DNA from: Paludibacteraceae bacterium
GTDB taxonomy: Bacteria; Bacteroidota; Bacteroidia; Bacteroidales; Paludibacteraceae
NCBI GenBank assembly: GCA_016938015.1
Contig: JAFGVL010000118.1
Span: 1 to 41,195 of the forward strand
Length of the DNA: 41,195 bases
Direction of reading: 5' to 3'
In this document: positions 24,945 to 33,332 of the stretch, in pieces
Layout of the letters: the number at the start of each line of letters is the position of its first letter
Position numbering within the stretch: position 1 is the first letter of the stretch
Made by a program: the position numbers and the translations under genes
The notes under the pieces: model-generated
What the model was told of the DNA's origin: nothing
Seen by the model: the letters and a program-made list of their open reading frames with translations, nothing else
Database searches by the model: none

Positions 24945-24952
24945 CAAATATA
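24945..24952 (-). promoter_or_regulatory. -7 box before the pectate lyase gene
   Basis: TATATTTG on the minus strand matches the Bacteroidota -7 box, 22 bases before the ATG at 24923. No TTG lies at the expected upstream distance. It overlaps the extended TTG start and favours the shorter protein. Confidence 0.45.
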
Positions 24953-24986
24953 AATGATTTTATGTAATAATTTAATTGTTGGAAAC

Positions 24987-25020
24987 AAAAAAGGCTTTTC
25001 ATTAGTGAAAAGCCTTTTTT
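24987..25020. terminator. Terminator of the methylmalonyl-CoA decarboxylase operon
   Basis: A perfect 15-bp stem, AAAAAAGGCTTTTCA (24987-25001) with TGAAAAGCCTTTTTT (25006-25020), closes a TTAG loop. It lies 18 bases after the mmdB stop on the minus strand and separates this operon from the pectate lyase gene. It can work in both directions. Confidence 0.9.
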
Positions 25021-25038
25021 GTGTGTATTGAATTCTAT

Positions 25039-26358
25039 TTAAGTCATCATATTTAATAAAATACCTGCAGCCACAGCCGAACCAATTACTCCGGCAACAT
25101 TTGGCCCCATGGCATGCATCAATAAGAAATTACCGGGATCGGTTTCTTGTCCTACCACTTGCGATACCCTCGCTGCCATAGGAACTGCCGATACACCTGC
25201 CGAACCTATAAGAGGGTTTACTTTTTCTTTAACAAATAAATTCATTATTTTGGCTAAGATAATGCCACCGGCTGTACCAAAACTAAATGCAATTATGCCC
25301 ATTAACATAATGCTTAATGTTTGTGACTGTAAAAATGATTCGGATGTTGCCGTTGCTCCTACGGTTATACCAAGGAAAATAGTAACAATGTTCATCATTT
25401 CATTTTGAACAGTTTTGCTTAATCGTTCTACCACACCGCATTCGCGCATTAAGTTACCTAACATCAAACAACCAATTAAGGTCGCTGCAGATGGCAATAA
25501 GAAAGAAACAATAACGGTAACAATAATCGGGAAAAGAATTTTTTCTTTTTTAGAAACGGTACGTAATTGTTTCATGCGGATAGCACGTTCTTTTTTGGTT
25601 GTTAATAAGCGCATAATAGGCGGTTGAATTACCGGAACTAAAGCCATGTATGAATAGGCAGCAATTGCAATAGGGCCTAATAAGTGAGGGGCAAGTTTGG
25701 ATGTTAAGAATATTGATGTTGGGCCATCAGCACCTCCAATAATCCCAATTGAGGCGGCCTCGCTGGGAGTAAAGCCTAAACCCGATGCGCCTAAAAAGGT
25801 TATAAAAATGCCTAATTGAGCAGCAGCTCCTAATAATAAACTTTTAGGATTAGCAATAAGAGGTCCAAAGTCGGTCATAGCACCTACGCCTACAAAAATC
25901 AGACAGGGATAAATGCCTAATTTAACCCCTAAATAAAGGTAATCTAGCAAGCCTCCTTTTTGTACAAAATTTCCCCAGTTTATATGACCTCCGGCAAACA
26001 ATTCTGCATTAAATAATCCGGCTAAAGGTATGTTTGTTAACAACATCCCAAAAGCTATAGGAAGCAAAAGTAATGGCTCAAAGTTTTTTTGAATAGCCAA
26101 ATATAGGAGAATGCACGATATAAATATCATTACAAATGTTTTCCAATCGGCTTGAGCAAATCCGGTAGAGCTTATAAATTCGATAAAATTTTCAACAAAA
26201 GTATTTTCAGTAGTAGCAGTACTTGTACTTGTTTGTTCTAATAAAACCTCATTTTCTGTAGAGTAAGTATTGGCAGTTTTTAGTTGAGAGGCATAGGCCG
26301 TTCCCATAAAAATTACCAATACACCAATTAGAAAGAGGATATGTTTTTTAGTATTCAT
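25039..26358 (-). CDS. mmdB: Na+-translocating decarboxylase beta subunit (membrane pump)
   Basis: A 439-residue polytopic membrane protein, the sodium channel subunit of the OadB/MmdB/GcdB family. The key re-entrant motif [22 protein letters not shown] holds the sodium-binding Asp211. SASGLGF-like and [14 protein letters not shown] helices follow. It couples decarboxylation of carboxybiotin to Na+ export. The N-terminus (1-70) carries an extra hydrophobic segment and a Ser/Thr-rich stretch before the conserved start, a signal-like extension I recall from Bacteroidota members. It is the last gene of mce-mmdA-oadG-BCCP-mmdB and is followed by a strong terminator. Confidence 0.95.
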   Translation of the reverse strand: MNTKKHILFLIGVLVIFMGTAYASQLKTANTYSTENEVLLEQTSTSTATTENTFVENFIEFISSTGFAQADWKTFVMIFISCILLYLAIQKNFEPLLLLPIAFGMLLTNIPLAGLFNAELFAGGHINWGNFVQKGGLLDYLYLGVKLGIYPCLIFVGVGAMTDFGPLIANPKSLLLGAAAQLGIFITFLGASGLGFTPSEAASIGIIGGADGPTSIFLTSKLAPHLLGPIAIAAYSYMALVPVIQPPIMRLLTTKKERAIRMKQLRTVSKKEKILFPIIVTVIVSFLLPSAATLIGCLMLGNLMRECGVVERLSKTVQNEMMNIVTIFLGITVGATATSESFLQSQTLSIMLMGIIAFSFGTAGGIILAKIMNLFVKEKVNPLIGSAGVSAVPMAARVSQVVGQETDPGNFLLMHAMGPNVAGVIGSAVAAGILLNMMT

Positions 26359-26383
26359 GTAGTTTTAATTTCTATTAACCAAA

Positions 26384-26815
26384 TTATTTTATATCCAGAT
26401 GTCCTTCAAAGTCAATTAAAGTATCATCTTGCATAACTGTTTGACCTACTTGAATATGAATTTTTTTAACAATGCCATCTTCTGTGGCTAATATGTTATT
26501 TTCCATTTTCATAGATTCCATAATCAGTAATACATCGCTTCTTTTTACAAGTTGACCTTCAGTTACCATAATTTTCAAAATATTTCCGGGTAGTGGCGCT
26601 TTAATGGCACAACCAAAAACATTTTTTTCGGGCACTGCAACAAGGGGTTCTACCTTACCTGCCGGTTTAATAGAAAGTTGTGAGTCTTTTTCTGCTTTTT
26701 GAATTTCAACTTCGAAAGGGGTTCCGTTAACTTCAATTTCTGCAATATCTTTTTCAATCCCTTTAACCGAAACATCGAAAGAACTTCCGTTTATTATAAA
26801 TTTGAATTTCTTCAT
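26384..26815 (-). CDS. Biotin carboxyl carrier subunit of methylmalonyl-CoA decarboxylase
   Basis: A 143-residue carrier protein. The C-terminal biotinyl domain (about 70-143) has the attachment motif ESMKMEN with Lys103 biotinylated. The N-terminal 50 residues (FKFIINGSSFDVSVKGIE) form the beta segment typical of decarboxylase gamma/biotin subunits, and the linker is short, KPAGKVEPLVAVPEK. It shuttles CO2 from the carboxyltransferase (MmdA) to the membrane pump (MmdB). It lies 3 bases after oadG and 25 before mmdB. Confidence 0.95.
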   Translation of the reverse strand: MKKFKFIINGSSFDVSVKGIEKDIAEIEVNGTPFEVEIQKAEKDSQLSIKPAGKVEPLVAVPEKNVFGCAIKAPLPGNILKIMVTEGQLVKRSDVLLIMESMKMENNILATEDGIVKKIHIQVGQTVMQDDTLIDFEGHLDIK

Positions 26816-26818
26816 TTT

Positions 26819-27190
26819 TTATTTTACTAAATTTGTTAATCCATATATTTTTGAACTCCATGGAGAGTATCTTTTCTCCACTTTTTTTATTGTAACAATT
26901 GCCTTTTCTATATCATGTACATCTTCGTCATAATATAAATGTAAGGCCATTGCTATTGCTGCACTGCAACTAGCCGTTAAATGACTTTCTTCGTATTCTT
27001 CTACTGCTTGTAAGGGGATATTATCTGCTCTCGATTTTTTTTTTGGTTTTTTTACCAAAACAATGGGAGCAAAAAAGAGTCCGAAAATTTTAATAATAAA
27101 CACCAGTAAAACGAGAATAAGAAAAACCATGCTTATTCCAAATGCTACTACTAGTAAAGTACTATCCCAATTAATTTGTGTAATTTCCAT
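26819..27190 (-). CDS. OadG-family (delta/gamma) subunit of the Na+-translocating decarboxylase
   Basis: A 123-residue protein with one N-terminal membrane helix (about residues 11-40), a basic stretch KKPKKKSR, then a cytoplasmic tail. The tail contains SAAIAMALHLYYDEDVHD and ends in YSPWSSKIYGLTNLVK, a feature of Bacteroidota OadG-like proteins. It anchors and organises the decarboxylase complex. It lies between mmdA (11 bases) and the biotin carrier (3 bases). Confidence 0.9.
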   Translation of the reverse strand: MEITQINWDSTLLVVAFGISMVFLILVLLVFIIKIFGLFFAPIVLVKKPKKKSRADNIPLQAVEEYEESHLTASCSAAIAMALHLYYDEDVHDIEKAIVTIKKVEKRYSPWSSKIYGLTNLVK

Positions 27191-27201
27191 AACTAGTAGT
27201 A

Positions 27202-28764
27202 TTAAAGTGGTATGTTAGAGTGCTTTTTAAGAGGATTTACAAGTTTTTTTGTTTGTAAAGCCTGGAATGAACGAATAATACGGAATCGGGTATTTCTCGG
27301 TTCAATAATATCATCAATATAGCCTAATGCAGCTGCTTGGTATGGATTTGCAAATTTATTGGTGTAATCGTCTACTTTTTCAGCAATAAATTTTGCTTTT
27401 TCATCGGCATCGGTAATGGTAGAAATATTTTTTCCTTCAAGTACTTCAATAGCTCCTGAGGCTCCCATTACAGCAATTTCGGCCGTAGGCCATGCGTAGT
27501 TAAAGTCGCCACGCAATTGTTTACAGCTCATTACATCGTGAGCGCCGCCATAAGATTTACGTATGGTAATGGTAATTTTAGGAACAGTTGCTTCGCCATA
27601 AGCAAACATTAGTTTGGCTCCATGGGTAATAATTCCGTTATATTCTTGATTAGAACCGGGTAAAAAACCGGGAACATCTACCAAAGTAAGTACAGGAATG
27701 TTAAAAGCATCGCAAAAACGTACAAAACGGGCTGCTTTTCTGGATGAATCGCAGTCCAATACACCCGCCAAATAGTTGGGCTGATTGGCTACTATGCCTG
27801 TAGATATTCCATTAAAACGTGCAAAACAGCAGATAATGTTACGCGCATAATCTTCGTGTATTTCTAAATATTTGCCACAATCTACAATTCTGGAGATTAT
27901 GTCTTTCATATCGTAAGGCTTATTTGGACTATCCGGAATGATAGAGTTTAAATCGTCATCTAAGCGGTCGATAGGGTCGGAACATACTTCAATAGGTGCT
28001 TCTTCTAAGTTGTTTTGAGGAAGGTAGCCTATTAAATTACGAATGGTTTCAATGCCAATTTTTTCATCTTTTACGCGGAAATGTGATACCCCCGATTTTG
28101 ATGAATGCATAGTTGCTCCGCCTAAATCTTCTGTAGAAATGGTTTCTCCGGTTACCGATTTTACTACTTTAGGTCCCGTAACAAACATATAACTATTTTG
28201 CTCGGTCATTAAAATAAAATCGGTTAGGGCAGGAGAGTATACGGCACCACCGGCACAGGGGCCAAAGATGGCGGATATTTGAGGTATTAAACCTGAAGCT
28301 AAAATATTTCGTTCAAATATTTCAGCGTATCCGGCTAAAGAGCTTACTCCTTCTTGTATGCGTGCACCACCTGAGTCGTTGATACCGATAATAGGAGCGC
28401 CCATTTTCATGGCCATATCCATCACCTTACATATTTTCAAAGCCATGGTTTCAGATAATGATCCGCCAAAAACAGTAAAATCTTGTGCAAATACATATAC
28501 TAATCGGCCATCAATAGTTCCGCTTCCGGTAACTACCCCATCGCCTAAATATTTTTCATTTTCTAATCCGAAATTGTTGCAACGGTGTGTTACAAACATA
28601 TCTAATTCTTCAAAACTGCCTTCGTCTAAAAGCATTTCTATGCGTTCGCGAGCAGTATATTTTCCTTTTGCATGTTGAGCATCAATTCTTTTTTGTCCGC
28701 CTCCTAGTCTTGCATTAGCCCTAAGTTCAATAAGTTCTTTTAATTTGTTTGTGTTTACATTCAT
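27202..28764 (-). CDS. mmdA: Methylmalonyl-CoA decarboxylase alpha (carboxyltransferase) subunit
   Basis: A 520-residue acyl-CoA carboxyltransferase with two crotonase-like halves. The first has [21 protein letters not shown]-type start, [14 protein letters not shown] and [22 protein letters not shown]; the second has [34 protein letters not shown] and [17 protein letters not shown]. It transfers CO2 from (S)-methylmalonyl-CoA to the biotin carrier. With the oadG, BCCP and mmdB genes it makes the Na+ pump; on its own the sequence would also fit a propionyl-CoA carboxylase beta subunit, but no biotin carboxylase is present. Confidence 0.95.
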   Translation of the reverse strand: MNVNTNKLKELIELRANARLGGGQKRIDAQHAKGKYTARERIEMLLDEGSFEELDMFVTHRCNNFGLENEKYLGDGVVTGSGTIDGRLVYVFAQDFTVFGGSLSETMALKICKVMDMAMKMGAPIIGINDSGGARIQEGVSSLAGYAEIFERNILASGLIPQISAIFGPCAGGAVYSPALTDFILMTEQNSYMFVTGPKVVKSVTGETISTEDLGGATMHSSKSGVSHFRVKDEKIGIETIRNLIGYLPQNNLEEAPIEVCSDPIDRLDDDLNSIIPDSPNKPYDMKDIISRIVDCGKYLEIHEDYARNIICCFARFNGISTGIVANQPNYLAGVLDCDSSRKAARFVRFCDAFNIPVLTLVDVPGFLPGSNQEYNGIITHGAKLMFAYGEATVPKITITIRKSYGGAHDVMSCKQLRGDFNYAWPTAEIAVMGASGAIEVLEGKNISTITDADEKAKFIAEKVDDYTNKFANPYQAAALGYIDDIIEPRNTRFRIIRSFQALQTKKLVNPLKKHSNIPL

Positions 28765-28770
28765 AGGAGC

Positions 28771-29181
28771 TTATTTATTAGGATTTTCACAAAGTTCTGT
28801 TAATACTCCAAATGTCGATTTTGGATGAAGAAACCCAATATTTAATCCTTCAGCTCCTTTTCTAGGGGTTTTATCAATAAGTTGAATGCCTCTTTTTTCA
28901 GCTAATAATAGTTTATCCGCAAGTCCTTCAACCGCAAAAGCCATGTGGTGTACGCCTTCGCCTTTTTTCTCAATAAATTTACCCACAGGGCCTTCAGGGT
29001 CGGTTGATTCTAATAACTCAATTTTTGTGTCGCCTACTTTAAAAAACGCAGTTTTTACTTTTTGTTCAGGAACTTCTTCTACAGCGTAACATTTAATGCC
29101 TATTACTTCTTCGTAAAATGGAATTGCATCTTTTAGGCTTTTTACTGCAATGCCAATGTGTTCAATGTGTGAGGGTTTCAT
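28771..29181 (-). CDS. mce: Methylmalonyl-CoA epimerase
   Basis: A 136-residue VOC protein. The N-terminal HIEHIGIAVKSLKDAIPFYEEVIG, the FFKVGDTKIELLEST block and GEGVHHMAFAVEGL supply metal ligands His, Glu and His; TPRKGAEGLNIGFLHPKSTFGVLTELCE is the epimerase-type C-terminus. It interconverts (R)- and (S)-methylmalonyl-CoA so that mutase-made R isomer can be decarboxylated by the downstream complex. It is the first gene of the operon, 6 bases from mmdA. Confidence 0.96.
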   Translation of the reverse strand: MKPSHIEHIGIAVKSLKDAIPFYEEVIGIKCYAVEEVPEQKVKTAFFKVGDTKIELLESTDPEGPVGKFIEKKGEGVHHMAFAVEGLADKLLLAEKRGIQLIDKTPRKGAEGLNIGFLHPKSTFGVLTELCENPNK

Positions 29182-29236
29182 GTAAGTATTTTATAAGATT
29201 AATATTGTTGAAAATTCCGTTTTTGAAGTAGAGAAA

Positions 29237-29269
29237 CAAAAATACATTTTAATGTTTGACTAATAACAA
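29237..29269 (-). promoter_or_regulatory. Promoter of the mce-mmd operon
   Basis: TATTTTTG (29244-29237, minus) is a full -7 match, with TTG at 29269-29267, 22 nt upstream, slightly long. Transcription would begin near 29230, about 50 nt before the mce ATG. Confidence 0.55.
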
Positions 29270-29422
29270 TAAAAATGTATTAAAAGTTTATAAAATATAA
29301 CTTTTATTAAAATTTAACAGAAAAGGCTCTGTATAAGGGTTTTGTAAAAGGAAGAAATGCACAAATTATTCTTGATTGTGCAATGAGGTGTGTTTAAATT
29401 ATTCTTAAATGAATAGAAATTA

Positions 29423-29466
29423 AAAACCTTACTGAAATAGAATTTCTATTATTAGTAAGGTTTGTT
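29423..29466 (-). terminator. Terminator of the FabH-like gene
   Basis: ACCTTACT and AGTAAGGT are complementary, with an inner AATAG/CTATT helix, forming a long hairpin. On the minus strand it is followed by a T-rich run. It lies about 35 bases after the FabH-like stop. The rest of the 29270-29500 gap is AT-rich with no gene. Confidence 0.7.
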
Positions 29467-29500
29467 TGTAAATATATTATAAAATTCTGTTTCTATTTGT

Positions 29501-30445
29501 TTATATTTTTATTAGTAGGCTGCCAATTGAATAACCTCCACCAAAAACAGTAATGCCAATTAGTTGATTCGTAACAAATTCTTTCCAGTATTGAGAAAGT
29601 ACAATGGCTGTACTTGCACAACCTGTGTTTCCGATACTTTCAATATTACACAACATTTTTTTATGGTCAACTTTTAATTGATTGGCTATGTTAGAAATAA
29701 TACGCATATTGGCTTGATGGGGTATTATAAAATCTAAATCGGAAATTGACAAGTTGTTTTTTTGTAAAACAGTGCTTAAGGCATCTATCATTTGTCCACA
29801 AGCATGTTGAAACACATCTCGTCCATAAGGCATAACTAATCCTTCTGTTTTGGGTCTTAAATAAACTCCTTCAGGTCCTTTACCTATATGTCCGAGTCCT
29901 TTTGTAAAAACATCAATAATTTTCGGTTCATTTTTTCCTATCTTTTCTTTTGATATAAACAAAGCAGCAGCACCATCACCCCATAAATGCCCTGATTTTT
30001 CGCAGGTTTCATCATTGTAATAAGAGTTGTGCTCAGATGCAACTATCAATGCTTTTGTTGCTTTGTTTGCCAAAAAATAGGTTTGAACAATTTCAACAGC
30101 ATTAACAAATGTAGAGCATGCCGATGAAATATAAAAGGCTTTTGCATTGATAATATTGTATTTTTGTTGAACTATATGAGCCAATGTAGCCACTGTATCA
30201 AGAGGAGAATAAGATGCGTGAATAATTAGATCAACTTCTTCTACCGGATAGGGCAATGTGCTTAATGCATTGTCTATTGCTTGTAAGCCCATACTATGGT
30301 TGTCTTCTCCTTCGTTCGTTTTTGAGCGTGTTTTTATTCCTGTGTGAGACATAAACCATTCATCGTTGTGTCCGGTTAGTTTTTCAAAGTAATCATTGTC
30401 TAGTCTTAAAGAAGGAATGTAATGACTGATAGAATTAATAAACAT
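29501..30445 (-). CDS. 3-oxoacyl-ACP synthase III (FabH-like), stand-alone
   Basis: A 314-residue thiolase-fold condensing enzyme with the KAS III triad: Cys110 in SSACSTFVNA, His243 in IIPHQANMR and Asn273 in SIGNTGCAS. The N-terminus SHYIPSLRLDNDYF and GIKTRS are standard. KAS III starts chains from an acyl-CoA. It is a single gene with its own -7 box (30518-30525) and terminator, so it is not next to other fab genes. It may be housekeeping fabH, a second copy, or a DarB-type enzyme that would act with the pigment cluster 20 kb away; sequence alone does not decide. Confidence 0.88.
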   Translation of the reverse strand: MFINSISHYIPSLRLDNDYFEKLTGHNDEWFMSHTGIKTRSKTNEGEDNHSMGLQAIDNALSTLPYPVEEVDLIIHASYSPLDTVATLAHIVQQKYNIINAKAFYISSACSTFVNAVEIVQTYFLANKATKALIVASEHNSYYNDETCEKSGHLWGDGAAALFISKEKIGKNEPKIIDVFTKGLGHIGKGPEGVYLRPKTEGLVMPYGRDVFQHACGQMIDALSTVLQKNNLSISDLDFIIPHQANMRIISNIANQLKVDHKKMLCNIESIGNTGCASTAIVLSQYWKEFVTNQLIGITVFGGGYSIGSLLIKI

Positions 30446-30517
30446 ACATGAAATTTGTAAAGTGTCAACTAATAAAGAAATGTATTTGTTTTAATGCACA
30501 TAAATGCTAAAACTGTG

Positions 30518-30525
30518 CAAAGTTA
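30518..30525 (-). promoter_or_regulatory. -7 box before the FabH-like gene
   Basis: TAACTTTG on the minus strand fits TAnnTTTG, 73 bases before the ATG at 30445. No clear -33 element. Confidence 0.45.
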
Positions 30526-30821
30526 TTAAAACAGTAGAATTAATGAAATGTTTGTGGAAGTTATTTGCAAAAAACCATGAAAATATAAAATTTAATTATT
30601 CTATAAATAGAATCCGGCTGTTTTTATCTAAATAAATAATGTGTTGAGTTGAAATATGTGTGTAACTAAAATACAAATTTGTTATATTTGTTCACTAAAT
30701 TGTTTATGCATCTATTTTTTATAGTATTTCAATGCAAAATGCAATTCTGTTTTAGTTACTTTAAATCTCTATTTATGCTTTGCTTTAGGCAATGGTTAAC
30801 CTTAATTAAAATTTTATTCGG
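30526..30821. other. Divergent intergenic region
   Basis: This AT-rich stretch holds a plus-strand -7 box TATATTTG at 30683-30690 that could serve the lipoprotein gene at 30822 (leader of about 125 nt). Its end, TTAATTAAAATTTTATTC, just before the ATG, matches the leader of the lipoprotein at 12939. No gene is seen. Confidence 0.45.
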
Positions 30822-31241
30822 ATGAAATTCTATATTAAATTTTTTATCCTAATTGCTACTATTATTTTGGTACTGATTGCATGTGAGGAAGAAAAATCAG
30901 AAATTGCCACTCCCGAAAAAATGATAGGTACGTGGTATTTAATTGACAGGGGACCTAATTTAGATTCGGCCATAACGGCTTGCGAAAAAAGAGAGTACTT
31001 GGTTTTTAGAGATAATTTTAGTGCTATGAGGCATCAAGATTGTTTGCCAAAATCTGATACAGAAGGCTCGTGGCAAATAATTGACGGTAAGTGTATGATG
31101 TTGATGAAAGTTGTTTTTCAAGGCAGAACTATTTCTGATTCAACAGAATATATTGAGTTTAAATTAATAGAACCGACTAAAATTAAAGTGGAGAAAAAAT
31201 ACGATTTATTTACAGTATGGGGTATTTATCAAAAACAATAA
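30822..31241 (+). CDS. Lipocalin-like lipoprotein A
   Basis: A 139-residue lipoprotein with a type II signal peptide, lipobox LIAC, lipidated Cys21 followed by EEEKSE. The mature part starts MIGTWYLIDRG and later has TEGSWQIIDGKCMMLM and FKLIEPTKIKVEKK, the strand pattern of small lipocalin-like domains common in Bacteroidota. ACEKRE and DCLPKS hold two Cys at places shared with the next gene. It lies 4 bases from that paralogue. The ligand and role are unknown. Confidence 0.8.
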   Translation: MKFYIKFFILIATIILVLIACEEEKSEIATPEKMIGTWYLIDRGPNLDSAITACEKREYLVFRDNFSAMRHQDCLPKSDTEGSWQIIDGKCMMLMKVVFQGRTISDSTEYIEFKLIEPTKIKVEKKYDLFTVWGIYQKQ

Positions 31242-31245
31242 AAAA

Positions 31246-31620
31246 ATGAAAAAACTAGGCCTTATTATAGCGTTTGTAGTTACTCTTGTATGCTTTGTGT
31301 CGTGCGAAGAAGAGTTGGTTATAACCAAAGAAATAATGATAGGTAAATGGCTGATTCAAGATAAAGTAGGCGGATTCACTACCGATTGTGAAAGAACTGA
31401 ATTTATTATTTTTAATGAAGATAATACCTTGCTTAGAAGTCAGTGTGGACCGGATATAACAGGAACATGGTCGGTTGAAAACGGACAGTTAAACTTAAAT
31501 ATCTCATTAGATTCGACCTATGCCAATGCTACCTATACGAGTGAACTTTTATCTGAAACGGAAATTAAAGTAAAGTGTGTTGAAAGGCCTTATATTTGGG
31601 CTAAATATAAAAAGGAGTAA
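31246..31620 (+). CDS. Lipocalin-like lipoprotein B (paralogue of the preceding gene)
   Basis: A 124-residue lipoprotein, lipobox FVSC giving Cys20, then EEELVITKE. MIGKWLIQDK, DCERTEFIIF, ITGTWSVENGQLNLNI and LLSETEIKVK align with the preceding protein in order, so the two arose by tandem duplication and have diverged strongly. The Cys pair (DCERTE and SQCGPD) is retained and may form a disulfide. The deaminase gene starts 14 bases later, so all three are probably cotranscribed. Confidence 0.8.
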   Translation: MKKLGLIIAFVVTLVCFVSCEEELVITKEIMIGKWLIQDKVGGFTTDCERTEFIIFNEDNTLLRSQCGPDITGTWSVENGQLNLNISLDSTYANATYTSELLSETEIKVKCVERPYIWAKYKKE

Positions 31621-31634
31621 AACCAATAGTGCCA

Positions 31635-32105
31635 ATGTCTTATTCTTCGAAATATATGCGTAGAGCAATTCTTCTTTCTGAACGTAATGTTGATAAGGGG
31701 GGAGGGCCTTTTGGAGCAGTAATTGTAAAAGATAATAAAATAATTGCTACCGGCGTAAATTCTGTAACAGCAAAAAACGACCCTACAGCACATGCTGAAA
31801 TAGTGGCTATACGCAAAGCGGCTAAAAAACTACAAACATTTAATCTTTCGGGTTGTGAAATATATACCTCTTGCGAACCTTGTCCTATGTGCTTGGCGGC
31901 AATTTATTGGGCGCATATAGACACCATATACTACGGAAATACAAAAGAAAATGCTAAAGAAATAGGTTTTGACGATTCGTTTATTTATGAAGAATTAAAG
32001 CTGTCGTTACCAGAACGGAAAATTAAAACACAACAATACTTATCTGATAAGGCTCTTGGGGCTTTTATAAAATGGAACGCTAAAGTAGATAAAATAGTTT
32101 ATTAA
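31635..32105 (+). CDS. Guanine deaminase-like nucleoside deaminase
   Basis: A 156-residue cytidine-deaminase-fold enzyme. Zinc ligands are His53 in TAHAEIVAIRKA (Glu55 is the proton shuttle) and Cys83 and Cys86 in SCEPCPMC. IYWAHIDTIYYGNTKENAKEIGFDDSFIYEEL is characteristic of bacterial guanine deaminases (Bacillus GuaD type), not of the tRNA deaminase TadA. It would turn guanine to xanthine. A GTG at 31629 also fits, but the ATG at 31635 is preferred. It follows the lipoprotein pair by 14 bases. Confidence 0.88.
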   Translation: MSYSSKYMRRAILLSERNVDKGGGPFGAVIVKDNKIIATGVNSVTAKNDPTAHAEIVAIRKAAKKLQTFNLSGCEIYTSCEPCPMCLAAIYWAHIDTIYYGNTKENAKEIGFDDSFIYEELKLSLPERKIKTQQYLSDKALGAFIKWNAKVDKIVY

Positions 32106-32117
32106 ACAACTTATTTA

Positions 32118-32573
32118 CTACACTTTAAGTGCTCTGTCCATGCTTCGTTTATCTTCTTTTTCTTTTAAAGACTGCCGCTTATCGTAGTTTTTCTTTCCTT
32201 TAGCCAATGCAATTTCGAGTTTAGCCAATCCTTTTTCGTTGATAAACAGTCGGGTGGTAACAATGGTATAGCCGGTTTCGCGTGTGGCACGCATTAATTT
32301 GTTAAGTTCTTTTTTATTCAACAGTAGTTTTCTATCTCTTTTTGATTCGTGGTTAGCGAACGACCCTAGCTTGTAAGCTGCAATATGCATATTTTTTACC
32401 CACAATTCATTATTTTCGAAATAGCAATATGAATCTACCAAACCGGCTTTTCCTTCTCTAATCGATTTTATTTCTGTTCCATACAATTGTATTCCGGCAA
32501 CAAAACGATCACTTAATTCATAATCGAAAGTGGCTCTTTTGTTTTTTATGTTGATGTTAGAAGGTTTTAGCAT
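32118..32573 (-). CDS. smpB: SsrA-binding protein SmpB
   Basis: A 151-residue RNA-binding protein of trans-translation. It has the conserved [40 protein letters not shown] start (the OB-fold) with VKNMHIAAY, and a basic C-terminal tail [26 protein letters not shown] that enters the ribosome A-site channel. It delivers tmRNA to stalled ribosomes. A -7 box TAACTTTG lies at 32588-32595 on the minus strand. It stands alone; no tmRNA gene is seen in the window. Length is standard. Confidence 0.97.
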   Translation of the reverse strand: MLKPSNINIKNKRATFDYELSDRFVAGIQLYGTEIKSIREGKAGLVDSYCYFENNELWVKNMHIAAYKLGSFANHESKRDRKLLLNKKELNKLMRATRETGYTIVTTRLFINEKGLAKLEIALAKGKKNYDKRQSLKEKEDKRSMDRALKV

Positions 32574-32587
32574 ATTTTGAGTGTAGA

Positions 32588-32595
32588 CAAAGTTA
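32588..32595 (-). promoter_or_regulatory. -7 box before smpB
   Basis: TAACTTTG on the minus strand is a full match to TAnnTTTG, 15 bases before the smpB ATG. No -33 element at the usual distance. Confidence 0.45.
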
Positions 32596-32621
32596 ATGCG
32601 TTTTTTTAAATCAGATGTTGA

Positions 32622-33191
32622 TTAACGAGCTGCCGGAAAAGCAAGTATAAAGAATTGATAAAAAATAATTGGAATTAATATAATAGAGCCTGATAGAAAT
32701 AATACAAAGTTGCTACGTTCATTTTCATTCAATACACTAATCATTTTACCAACTCCTTCCCAAACAATAAAAAGCGTGTAAATAAGAGCAATTTTAATGA
32801 AAAAAAGATCAGGAAACAAGTAAGTGATACAATTAATGGATAAAACCAAAGCAAATGAATAATTGATTAAACGAATAGAAGTTTGTTTGGCAATGGTTAA
32901 ATTGTTTCGTTTGTATAAAAATTCAGTTAATAAAAAATAAATAGCCCAAAAACTGGCATAAAGAGCAGTACCCCATAATATTGCTCTTAAAAAAGCAGCC
33001 ACAAAATTAATTTTCTCTCCTTCAAATAGTCCACCAATAAAAGCCGATAAAATATTTATAACCAGTAATGTGTAAAAATAATAGTAGTCTTTTTTAGTAG
33101 TATTGTCACTATCTACAGCAAGTTTTTCCCAAGCATTGTTGGGCGAAACTATAATGTCAAAAGTTTGTTTGATAATAGCTACTATGTTCAT
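32622..33191 (-). CDS. Yip1 family membrane protein
   Basis: A 189-residue integral membrane protein with five predicted helices. The amphipathic N-terminus, IIKQTFDIIVSPNNAWEKLA, is the Yip1-domain entry (a W-x-x-I-type segment) of bacterial members; the helices follow from residue 40. The role of bacterial Yip1 proteins is unknown. It has a -7 box TACATTTG at 33211-33218 with a TTG 22 nt upstream, and is transcribed toward smpB with a 48-base gap. Confidence 0.75.
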   Translation of the reverse strand: MNIVAIIKQTFDIIVSPNNAWEKLAVDSDNTTKKDYYYFYTLLVINILSAFIGGLFEGEKINFVAAFLRAILWGTALYASFWAIYFLLTEFLYKRNNLTIAKQTSIRLINYSFALVLSINCITYLFPDLFFIKIALIYTLFIVWEGVGKMISVLNENERSNFVLFLSGSIILIPIIFYQFFILAFPAAR

Positions 33192-33210
33192 TGGTCAAAA
33201 AATTAGCTTG

Positions 33211-33243
33211 CAAATGTAATATTTTATCAGTAATAAAAGGCAA
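33211..33243 (-). promoter_or_regulatory. Promoter of the Yip1-like gene
   Basis: TACATTTG (33218-33211, minus) with TTG at 33243-33241, 22 nt apart. It lies 20 bases before the ATG at 33191. Confidence 0.5.
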
Positions 33244-33295
33244 TAGCGTTTTTTTTAATTTGTTAATTGCATGTATAATAAAACGTAAAAAGTTG

Positions 33296-33303
33296 TATAT
33301 TTG
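33296..33303 (+). promoter_or_regulatory. -7 box before the DUF151 gene
   Basis: TATATTTG, 30 bases before the ATG at 33333. No -33 TTG at the right spacing. Confidence 0.45.
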
Positions 33304-33332
33304 TTTTTCATTTAATAAGAATTAATAGTAGT

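Noticed and set aside
27202-28764. Propionyl- or acetyl-CoA carboxylase beta subunit
   Set aside because: The gene sits with OadG, a biotin carrier, the sodium pump and the epimerase, and no biotin carboxylase is present, so the decarboxylase is the better call.
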